Assembly (NCBI GenBank): GCA_049999805.1
Contig: JBNGIO010006294.1
Span: 1 to 60,710 of the forward strand
Direction of reading: 5' to 3'
DNA from: Folioceros fuciformis
Lineage: Eukaryota > Anthocerotophyta > Anthocerotopsida > Anthocerotales
DNA: 60,710 bases
A program made the position numbers and the translations under genes. Under the pieces are notes generated by a model. That model did no database searches. It had not been told where the DNA came from and worked only from the letters and a program-made list of their open reading frames with translations. This document shows, one piece after another, positions 23,413 to 31,815 of this stretch. Positions within the stretch are counted from its first letter, which is position 1, and each line of letters begins with the position of its first letter.

Positions 23413-26400
23413 ATGGCCACAGCGAAGGCTAAAGCTTCTTTTCTTCTCTTTGCACGTCATTGGCTTTCAGGCAACACGAAACAAAGATGTGTGCGTACAG
23501 GGATCCCACGAGGAGCTCATTCTAACCTGATCTTAGGGAGTCGACCCCTGGCAAGCAAAGCCTCCAGGTGCAGAAGCGTTAGGAGCCCAGCTATTCCACT
23601 TCTGGAAACCTGTGTGGGTAGGGACAGGTTTACCAGCGATGGTCGTTGCCAGGAGCAGGAGCACCTGTGGCAACAATTCTTTCTGGAGCCTACCATGTGG
23701 TGGGACTACAGACGAGATAAGAAGAGCTTCCGTTCTCCTGACTTCCGGCGAAAGGGGTCCGGCGAGGAGCTGTGCTTAAGCGACGTATTCAAGCCAGCTT
23801 GGGTTGATGAGCAGCTCATTTCCTTGGATGTGCAGATGGGCCATTGTGCCAGTGGAAGGAGTCCAGCACTTCCACGTCCAATGGGACATGATGCCAGTGT
23901 AAGGAGCCCAGCAGTTCCAATTCGGATGGGCCGTGGTGCCTTTCCTTCCCAGTCCAGGTCTCAGGATAGGCCTGAACTTGGGAGGCGTGCAAGATCGAAA
24001 ATGGGGATTACTGCTGTTACCGTGGGCACGTTATGTCAACAGGGGAAGCTTTCTGAGGCCGTTGGAGCCCTGGAATCTCTGACGCTTGTAGACTCTCCCA
24101 TTTCTCAGTCAGCATTGTACACTGTACTGAAATTGTGTACAGCCAAGAAGGATCTGGTTGTGGGACGACGAGTTCATGACCTCATTATCAAACTTGGGTA
24201 TGAGTCGAGTACTTTCTTGGGGAACCATATCTTGCGCATGTATGCAGTTGGAGGTAGGCTAGAGGAGGCCTTGGATGTGCTTACCAGGGTGAGCAAACCG
24301 GATGCCTTCATGTGGTCTTCCATAATATCCGCATATGCTAAGCAAGGGAAACCTAATGAAGCCATACAACTGTATCATGAGATGCGGGGGTCAGGAGTTA
24401 AGGCGGATGCTCACGTCTTTGTAGCTGCCCTTCAGGCTTGTGCATTTGCTGCCGACCTTGAATTTGGCAGACAAGTGCACCACGATGTGGTGAGGAGTGG
24501 CATTCCTACTAACTTGATTGTTGGCAACTGTCTGGTGGACATGTATGCAAAATGTGGCCGACTGAAAGATGCACGCCAGGTTTTTGACAGCATGGCAACG
24601 AAGAATGTGGTTACATGGACCGCCCTGATATCTGGGTACGCTAAATGTGGTCAACTGGAAGAAGCACGCCAGATATTTGACAGGATGAACAGAAAGGATG
24701 TGGTAACGTGGAATGCTCTGATATCTGCTTATGCACAGCAAGGACGTGGCCACGAGGTCCTTCTTCTGTATGGACAAATGGAGCAAGAGGGCCTGATTGC
24801 AGCGGATCACGTTACTTTTTCTTGCCTTCTGAATGCCTGTGCTAGCACTGGTGCCTTACAGAAGGGCAGGCAGCTGCACTGTCAGATTGTGAGAAAAGGA
24901 CTGCTCGATGATGTAGTGTTGGGTACCTGCCTTGTGGACATGTATGCAAAATGTGGTGAACTGGAAGATGCGCGCCAGGTTTTTGACAGCATGCCCACCA
25001 AGAACGTGGTGACATGGACCGCTCTGATCGCTGGGTATGATAGGCAAGGACTCGGTCAAGAGGCGCTTGAGGTGTATGGACAAATGGAGGAGGGGGGGCT
25101 TATTTTGGGTGATGATGCGTCTTTTGGTTGTCTTCTCAAGGCCTGTGGAAGTACTGGCGCCTTGCAAAAGGGCAGGCAGCTGCACTCACAGATGGTCAAA
25201 AGAGGGTTGCTGGATAATGTTGTGTTGGGCAACTGCCTGGTAGACATGTATGCAAAATGTGGTGAACTGGATGATGCTCGCCAGGTTTTTAACGGCATGG
25301 CGACAAAGAATGTGGTGACATGGAATGCCCTGTTAGCGGGATATGTACAGCAAGGACTCGGCCAAGAGGCGCTTGTTGTGTATGAACAAATGGAGCAGGA
25401 GGGCCTGATTGTGTCTGACGATGTGACTTTTGCTTGCCTTTTGAAAGCCTGTGGAAGCAGTGGTGCATTACAGAAGGGCAGGCAGCTGCACTCGCAGATT
25501 GTGGAAAAAGGACTTGTGGGTAACTTAGTGTTGGGCAACTGCCTGGTTGACATGTATGCCAAATGTGGTGAACTGGAAGATGCTCGCCAGGCCTTCGATA
25601 GCATGAACACAAAGGATGTGGTGACATGGAATGCCCTGATATCTGGGTATGGTACTTGTGATGATAGTCAGAAAGCACTATCTCGTTTTGAGGAGATGTT
25701 AGGTGCCGGTATTCAGCCCAATGATGTTACTTTTACTTGCCTTTTAGTGGCATGCGGTCACGGAGGCCTGGTCCTAGAGGGTCGCAAGCACTTCGATTCT
25801 ATGGCAGAACAGTATGGCATCAAACCTAGTATTGAGCATTGCAACTGTATGATTGATCTCCTTGGGCGTGCTGGCCATTTAGACGAGGCAGAGAAGATGC
25901 TACTACAATGTGACGGCCGAAGTAATGTTGTTGGGTTGACGTCTTTGTTGAACTCGTGTAAAGGTCACGGGGACATAGAGAGGGCAAGGTGGTGTTTCGA
26001 AAGCCTTGTGAGGCTGGACCCCCAGCAGGCGTCCGCATATGTGCTCATGGCCAATGCCTATGCGGATGCAGGCAGGTGGAGCGATGTAGACAGGATTGAG
26101 ACTCAGAGAAGGGTAGCGGGAGCTAACAAGAAACCTGCATTGGCGACCATTGAGGTGAACAAGCAGGTACATAAATTTATGGTGGGAGAAAAGAGAGAGG
26201 ATATTGCTCTTAAGGTAGAGACCACGAATGCACGGCTGAAGCTGGAAGGGGGCCACGTCCCTCATACGCAGTTGGTATTGAAGCCACTGTTTGAGAAGGA
26301 AAAGGAAGATGCCCTTTGTGGGCATGCTGAAAAGCTAGCTCTGGCGTTTGGTCTGTTGAACACTCCGAGTGGGACACCTCTGGTGGTAACGAAGAATCTA

Positions 26401-26532
26401 CGTATGTGCAGTGACTGCCACAGCTCCACGGAGATCATGTCAAGGCTTGAACGAAGGGACATTGTGGTAAGGGATGGGTACCGAGTGCACCGATTCGCAG
26501 CTGGTTGCTGCAGTTGTCAAGGTCGACCATGA
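23413..26532 (+). CDS. PLS-class PPR protein with DYW:KP domain (PPR gene 2, tandem paralogue)
   Basis: Single exon, 1039 residues, starting at ATGGCCACAGCG. A basic Ala/Arg-rich N-terminus suits an organelle presequence. Residues 85-130 form the PDF-like block (LWQQFF, WWDYR, PDF at 109-111). Residues ~140-195 hold three loose MG-H-A-RSPA-P repeats. PLS repeats follow from ~205 to ~830, many with the S-motif phrase CLVDMYAKCGE. E1/E2 come next, then KKPA at ~906-909 replacing the PG box, and the deaminase-like domain with HAE (971-973) and CSDC (999-1002), HRF and CSC. The protein ends Gly-Arg-Pro. Family knowledge: KP/GRP ends mark candidate U-to-C editors in organelles. It is the left member of a ~4.13-kb tandem duplication with PPR gene 3. 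Confidence 0.95.
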   Translation: MATAKAKASFLLFARHWLSGNTKQRCVRTGIPRGAHSNLILGSRPLASKASRCRSVRSPAIPLLETCVGRDRFTSDGRCQEQEHLWQQFFLEPTMWWDYRRDKKSFRSPDFRRKGSGEELCLSDVFKPAWVDEQLISLDVQMGHCASGRSPALPRPMGHDASVRSPAVPIRMGRGAFPSQSRSQDRPELGRRARSKMGITAVTVGTLCQQGKLSEAVGALESLTLVDSPISQSALYTVLKLCTAKKDLVVGRRVHDLIIKLGYESSTFLGNHILRMYAVGGRLEEALDVLTRVSKPDAFMWSSIISAYAKQGKPNEAIQLYHEMRGSGVKADAHVFVAALQACAFAADLEFGRQVHHDVVRSGIPTNLIVGNCLVDMYAKCGRLKDARQVFDSMATKNVVTWTALISGYAKCGQLEEARQIFDRMNRKDVVTWNALISAYAQQGRGHEVLLLYGQMEQEGLIAADHVTFSCLLNACASTGALQKGRQLHCQIVRKGLLDDVVLGTCLVDMYAKCGELEDARQVFDSMPTKNVVTWTALIAGYDRQGLGQEALEVYGQMEEGGLILGDDASFGCLLKACGSTGALQKGRQLHSQMVKRGLLDNVVLGNCLVDMYAKCGELDDARQVFNGMATKNVVTWNALLAGYVQQGLGQEALVVYEQMEQEGLIVSDDVTFACLLKACGSSGALQKGRQLHSQIVEKGLVGNLVLGNCLVDMYAKCGELEDARQAFDSMNTKDVVTWNALISGYGTCDDSQKALSRFEEMLGAGIQPNDVTFTCLLVACGHGGLVLEGRKHFDSMAEQYGIKPSIEHCNCMIDLLGRAGHLDEAEKMLLQCDGRSNVVGLTSLLNSCKGHGDIERARWCFESLVRLDPQQASAYVLMANAYADAGRWSDVDRIETQRRVAGANKKPALATIEVNKQVHKFMVGEKREDIALKVETTNARLKLEGGHVPHTQLVLKPLFEKEKEDALCGHAEKLALAFGLLNTPSGTPLVVTKNLRMCSDCHSSTEIMSRLERRDIVVRDGYRVHRFAAGCCSCQGRP

Positions 26533-27400
26533 GTAACGTTGGACTACGGAGAGCGCCAACGAATTAGAATTTTCTCTCTCAGATGTACATAAGACGGTGT
26601 ACTTGATATGGGAAAAGCCTGATTCAGCAAGGACAACCAAGGAAGACCCTAAAGTCAAGGTGCAAAGGAGCAAAGCTACCTGAAGTTATCTATTGCCGCC
26701 AAAACGTGGTGTGCAGGAAGAACGAAAACCTTGTAGATCAGAAAAGAAGAGGAAGAAGCGTCATCTGTTGTTGCCTCGTTGCCATCAAGGGGCCCTTGGA
26801 AGAGCAATCGAAACTCCCTGACCGAACTGAGATACGAAATAGCAAGCAAGCACCGCATGAGAAGGATAATAACAACCTTTCGTTAATTCTACGTAGGGTC
26901 ACGTGGAACCCTTGTTACGCGATCTGTGGTTAGTTACAGCAGGAAACTCCCACATGAACGGGTTTGTTAGGGCTGCAGTTCTAGACCAGGTCCCACCCTA
27001 ACCCTCTCTGTTGGAGGTCGAGAGGATTCAGTACTGAGCTCGGACGTATCCCCTGCGACAGAGTCGGAAACGCGAGGTGTTTGGACGAGTTCATGTTTGG
27101 CAAATCTTCGGACAAGACACAAGTGACTGTTTCTTGTTCACGCCCTATCAAGTTGTTCAACTTGGTAGAACCTCCTTCTTCAGCTGATCTCAGCAGCCCG
27201 AAATCAACCATGAGCATGCGTGGAAGAGGGCTGCAGGTGCCGATGACACAATTGTTCGGTGCAGGTTCACGTCCAGGTGTAGGTGTCAATGTCCAGTTAA
27301 GGTGCTGGTGTCAATACTACATCCTTCAGATGCAGTCCAGCCTTTCTATTATGCAGCAATTTCCCACGTCCGTAGCAAAACCCAATGCCCGCTGTTCAGC
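26533..27400. other. Spacer between the two tandem PPR genes
   Basis: From about 27190 onward the sequence matches 23045-23412 upstream of PPR gene 2, so the duplicated unit included the 5' flank. Before that, 26533-27190 shows no gene or recognisable relic. Confidence 0.6.
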
Positions 27401-27520
27401 AGCTTTGTAGGCATAACCATTCTCCGTCCAGGTCAGTCCACCAACCCTGGCCTGGCTGCTGCGGGTTAAGGCGCGTAACGAGGACGCTTTTGTTAGCGGC
27501 CTCGTCTTGTCCATGCACTT
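27400..27520 (-). pseudogene. PPR relic B': duplicated antisense PG-box fragment upstream of PPR gene 3
   Basis: The minus strand again reads QPGQGWWTDLDG, and the surrounding bases match relic B closely, including CCAACCCTGGCCTGGCTGCT. The relic therefore predates the tandem duplication and was copied with the promoter. Confidence 0.78.
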
Positions 27521-27540
27521 CCGACAGCGCTTATTGAACG

Positions 27541-30500
27541 ATGGCCAACGCGCAGGCTAAGGCTTCTTTCCTTCTCCTCGCACGTTATTGGCTTTCAGGT
27601 GGAACCCGACGAATTGGTGGGTGTACAGGGATTCTACGAGGAGGTCATTCGAATCTGGGTTTATGGAGTCGATCCCTGGCCAGCAAAGCCGCCAGGGGCA
27701 GTAGTGTAAGGAGTCCAGCACTTCCAGTTCTGGAAAGGTATGTAGGTAGGGACGGGTTGTCCAGCGATGGTCGTTGCCAGGAGCAGGAGCACTTGTGGCA
27801 ACAATTTTTCCTGGAGCCTACCATGTGGTGGGACTATAGACGAGATAAGAAGAGCTTCCGGTCTCCTGACTTCCGGCGGAAGGGGTCTGGCGAGGAGCTA
27901 TGCTTAAACGATGTGTTTAAGCCAGCTTGGGTTGATGAGCAGCTCATTTCCTTGGATGTGCAGATGGGCCACGGTGCCAGTGGATGGAGTCCAGAACTTC
28001 CACGTCCAATGGGTCATGATGCCAGAGCAAGGAGCCCAGCAATCTCGAATCGGATGAGCCGTGGTGCCTCTCCTTCCCAGTCCAGGTCTCAGGACAAACC
28101 TGCACCTGGGAGGCGTGCTAGATCAGAAATGGGCGTCGTGACCGCTGTTCCCGTGAGCACGTTATGTCAACAAGGGAAACTTTCTGAGGCCGTTGGAGCC
28201 CTGCAATCTCTGGCTGACACAGACTATCCCATTTCTCCGTCTCTGTTCTACACCGTACTGAAATTGTGTACAGCCAAGAAGGATTTGGTCGCGGGGCGAC
28301 TAGTTCATAATCTCGTTGTCAAACATGGATATGAGTCGAGTGCATTCTTGGGGAACCATATCTTACGAATGTATGCTGTTGGAGGTAGGCTAGAGGAGGC
28401 CTTGGATGTGCTCACCAGGGTTGGTGAGCCGGATGCCTTCATGTGGTCTTCCATAATATCCGCATACGCTAAGCAAGGAAAACCTAATGAGGCCATTCAA
28501 CTATATCATGAGATGCGGAGGTCAGGAGCTAAGGCGGATGCTCACGTCTTTGTAGCTGCCCTTCAGGCTTGTGCATTTGCTGCTGACTTGGAATCTGGCA
28601 GACAAGTGCACCACGATGTGGTGAGGAGTGGCATTCCCATTAACTTGATTACTGGCAACTGCCTGGTGGACATGTATGCGAAATGTGGTCAACTGAAAGA
28701 TGCACGCCAGGTTTTTGACAGCATGGCCACAAAGGATGTGGTGACATGGACTTCCTTGGTATCTGGGTATGCAAGAAGTGGTGAACTGGAAGCTGCACGT
28801 CAAGTTTTTGACAGCATGAACAGAAAGGATGTGGTGACATGGACTGCCCTGATATCTGGTTATGCACAGCAAGGACGTGGCCACGAGGTGCTTCTTCTGT
28901 ATGGACAAATGGAGCAAGAGGGCCTGATTGTGGCTGACCGTTTTACTTTCGCAGGCCTTTTGAAGGCCTGTGGGATTACTGGTGCGTTGCAGAAGGGCAG
29001 GCAGCTGCATTCACAGATTGTGGAAAAAGGACTGCTTGATGACGTAGTGTTAGGCAACTGTCTGGTGGACATGTATGCAAAATGTGGTGAATTGAAAGAC
29101 GCACGCCAAGTGTTTGACAGCTTGTCCGCAAAAGACGTTGTGACGTGGACTTCCCTGATTGCTGGGTACTCTCAGCGAGGTCTCGGTCAAGAAGCGCTTG
29201 TTGTCTATGGACAAATGGAGGAGGGGGGTCTTATTTTGGCCGACGATTTTACTTTCTCATGCCTTCTGAAGGCCTGTGGAAGTACTGGTGCCTTGCAAAA
29301 GGGCAGGCAGCTGCACTCACAGATTGTCAATAGAGGACTGCTGGATAATGTTGTGTTAGGCAACTGTCTGGTAGACATGTATGCGAAATGTGGTGAACTG
29401 GATGATGCTCGCCAGGTTTTTAATAGCTTGGCTACGAAGAATTTAGTGACATGGAATGCCCTGTTAGCTGGATATGTACAGCAAGGACTCGGCCAAGAGG
29501 CGCTTGTTGTGTATGAACAAATGGAGCAGGAGGGCCTGTTTGTATCTGACGATGTGACTTTTGCTTGCCTTTTGAAAGCCTGTGGAAGCAGTGGTGCATT
29601 ACAGAAGGGCAGGCAGCTTCACTCACAGATTGTGGAGAAAGGACTGATGGATAACGTAGTGTTGGGCAACTGCCTGGTTGACATGTATGCCAAGTGTGGC
29701 GAATTGAAAGGTGCACGCGAGGCTTTTGACAGCATGCACACAAAGGATGTGGTGACATGGAATGCACTGATATCTGGGCATGGTACTTGTGATGACGGTT
29801 TCACAGCACTATCTTGTTTTGAGGAGATGTTAGGTGCCGGTATTCAGCCCAATGATGTTACTTTTACTTGCCTTTTAGTAGCATGCGGTCATGGGGGACT
29901 GGTCCATGAGGGTCGCAAGCACTTTAATTCCATGGTGGAACTGCATGGCATCAAACCTAGTGTTGAGCACTGCAATTGTATGATCGACCTTCTTGGGCGT
30001 GCTGGTCATTTAGATGAGGCACAGAAGATGCTATTGTTATGTGATGGCCAAAGTAACGTTGTCGGGTTGACGTCTTTGTTGAATGCCTGTAAAAGTTATG
30101 GCGACATAGAGATGGCGCGGTGGTGTTTTGAAAACATTGTAAAGCTGGACCCGCAGGAGGCGTCTGCATATGTGCTCATGGCCAATGCCTATGCGGATGC
30201 AGGTAGGTGGAGCGATGTAGACAGGATTGAAACACAGAGAAGGGTAGCCGGAGCTTACAAGAAGCCTGCATTGGCGACCATTGAGGTGAACAAGCAGGTC
30301 CATAAATTTTTGGTGGGAGAGAGGAGAGAGGATATTGCCCTTAAGGTAGAGAGCACGAATACTCGTCTCAAGCAGGAAGGAGGCCACGTACCTCATACAC
30401 AGTTGGTTTTAAAGCCACTTTTTGAGAAAGAAAAAGAAGATGCGCTTTGTGGGCACGCTGAGAAGCTAGCTCTGGCGTTTGGTCTGTTGAACACTCCAAG

Positions 30501-30663
30501 TGGGACACCTCTGGTGGTTACAAAGAATTTACGCATGTGCAGTGACTGCCACAGTTCTACGGAGATCATGTCAAGGGTTGAACAAAGGGACATTGTGGTA
30601 AGGGATGGGTACCGAGTGCATCGATTCGCAGGTGGTTGCTGCAGTTGTGAGGGTCGGCCGTGA
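27541..30663 (+). CDS. PLS-class PPR protein with DYW:KP domain (PPR gene 3, tandem paralogue)
   Basis: Single exon, 1040 residues, collinear with PPR gene 2 over its whole length (start codons 4128 bp apart) with no frameshift, and clearly maintained as a gene. Domain order is the same: presequence, PDF-like block (~85-130; WWDYR, PDF), three RSPA-type repeats, PLS array, E1/E2, KKPA box, and deaminase-like domain with HAE (972-974) and CSDC (1000-1003), ending Gly-Arg-Pro. Substitutions fall partly on PPR-code residues. In one P motif and one S motif the fifth residue changes (Asn to Thr, Thr to Asn), implying a different RNA target from gene 2. Inferred role: organellar RNA editing, probably U-to-C. 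Confidence 0.95.
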   Translation: MANAQAKASFLLLARYWLSGGTRRIGGCTGILRGGHSNLGLWSRSLASKAARGSSVRSPALPVLERYVGRDGLSSDGRCQEQEHLWQQFFLEPTMWWDYRRDKKSFRSPDFRRKGSGEELCLNDVFKPAWVDEQLISLDVQMGHGASGWSPELPRPMGHDARARSPAISNRMSRGASPSQSRSQDKPAPGRRARSEMGVVTAVPVSTLCQQGKLSEAVGALQSLADTDYPISPSLFYTVLKLCTAKKDLVAGRLVHNLVVKHGYESSAFLGNHILRMYAVGGRLEEALDVLTRVGEPDAFMWSSIISAYAKQGKPNEAIQLYHEMRRSGAKADAHVFVAALQACAFAADLESGRQVHHDVVRSGIPINLITGNCLVDMYAKCGQLKDARQVFDSMATKDVVTWTSLVSGYARSGELEAARQVFDSMNRKDVVTWTALISGYAQQGRGHEVLLLYGQMEQEGLIVADRFTFAGLLKACGITGALQKGRQLHSQIVEKGLLDDVVLGNCLVDMYAKCGELKDARQVFDSLSAKDVVTWTSLIAGYSQRGLGQEALVVYGQMEEGGLILADDFTFSCLLKACGSTGALQKGRQLHSQIVNRGLLDNVVLGNCLVDMYAKCGELDDARQVFNSLATKNLVTWNALLAGYVQQGLGQEALVVYEQMEQEGLFVSDDVTFACLLKACGSSGALQKGRQLHSQIVEKGLMDNVVLGNCLVDMYAKCGELKGAREAFDSMHTKDVVTWNALISGHGTCDDGFTALSCFEEMLGAGIQPNDVTFTCLLVACGHGGLVHEGRKHFNSMVELHGIKPSVEHCNCMIDLLGRAGHLDEAQKMLLLCDGQSNVVGLTSLLNACKSYGDIEMARWCFENIVKLDPQEASAYVLMANAYADAGRWSDVDRIETQRRVAGAYKKPALATIEVNKQVHKFLVGERREDIALKVESTNTRLKQEGGHVPHTQLVLKPLFEKEKEDALCGHAEKLALAFGLLNTPSGTPLVVTKNLRMCSDCHSSTEIMSRVEQRDIVVRDGYRVHRFAGGCCSCEGRP

Positions 30664-30934
30664 GGAAAATGGAAGTGTACCCAGAGGTGAAGTGTTTTCG
30701 CCAAGGAATTTGCCATTTTCTTTGCAGAGGTAATGCTCAGGGTTAATCCGTCCCTGTCCAAGCCGATACATGACCTTGACATTCCTCCGGCGAAAAACTC
30801 TAGAGACCCATTTATTTGGGCGATCGTTGCAACAGTCCTAAATCTTCAACCAGGGGCATCTCAAGTCCAAGGTTTCCAGCCATGAGTTGGTGTTCTCTCT
30901 GTTGCGTATCGAAGGAAAAGCCGTCTGAGCAGTG

Positions 30935-31150
30935 GGAAAGTACTGGCGCCTTATAGGAGGGCAGGCAACATCACTTGCTGATAACTTGAAAGAGGGACTG
31001 CTGGATGACATACTGGTGGGCGGCCTTCCTGGCGGACAAATTTGCAGAGAGCTGTGAACTGGAAGCTGCTGGTCTGGTGACGGCATGGCCTGAAAGGATG
31101 TGGGTTTCCTTGATTGTCTTGTATGCGGAACATGGTTGCAACATGTGTTT
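30935..31150 (+). pseudogene. PPR relic C: decayed third copy of the tandem family
   Basis: Sequence from AGTACTGGCGCCTTATAGGA onward matches an internal L-S repeat pair of genes 2 and 3 (GSTGALQKGRQLH, then KRGLLDN, GELEDAR). It contains in-frame stops, insertions and frame changes. It stands about 270 bp after the stop of gene 3, in the same orientation. Confidence 0.85.
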
Positions 31151-31254
31151 CCACATGTTTTTTGAAATGTTCAAAATAGTAAACGGACGACACAACAACC
31201 TTTTGGTCTTTTTCACACTTTTATCCAACGTTTCAGGTTGAAGACTCTGCACAT

Positions 31255-31800
31255 TCTACTTCCTCCCCATCCCGTCTTGGGAGTGTAGAGAATCGGATTG
31301 TGACGAACTCAGGTGCGCTTTTTGGTAACAAGTGAATCGTCTGGCACAGCTCAGACTCTAGCCTGTGATTTCCCAGAGCTGCACGTTGCGGCCTTCGATA
31401 TATTGAAATCCAAAAACTGGGATCACGCACGAGCAAGCACAGTGAACATCATGGTGGGGAAGAGCATGGACGAACGCGACTTGTTTCTTGAGAAGGTGCT
31501 CTAATTTCGTTGCCGATGCTCGCCGGGGCAGGGTTGTTAACCGTTTCTTCGACCTTGAAACGCACAAGTCCACGAATTCGATGATCGGGGCGATGCACAC
31601 TGCCAGGACAATTAGCGTTAGGTTGTTCAGGGAACTGGCCAGTACGAACCGTAGCAAACCGTCCCTCATGCTTCCCACACTTCTCAAATGTCACGAAGAG
31701 CTCTAAAATCCTTTGCAGGAAAGGAAAGTCTCCGATGATAAACCTCTAGTTTCCAACCAAAACGAAAGGCAGTGCATTCGGTACGCCGGAAGTGATCGAT
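31255..31800 (+). repeat. Dispersed repeat, copy 2 (upstream of PhyH)
   Basis: Shares ordered blocks with 19400-20370, including GAGAATCGGATTGTGACGAA, GGGAAGAGCATGGACGAACG, TTGAAACGCACA, CTCATGCTTCCCACA, and a closing block ending GGTACGCCGGA. It is shorter than copy 1 and has one instead of three of the 57-bp units. It ends almost at the PhyH start codon. Confidence 0.7.
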
Positions 31801-31815
31801 TTTTGTGCCTGCGTT

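Noticed and set aside
23413-30663. Idea that PPR genes 2 and 3 are an assembly duplication
   Set aside because: They differ at many amino acids and in their spacers, so they are genuine diverged paralogues.
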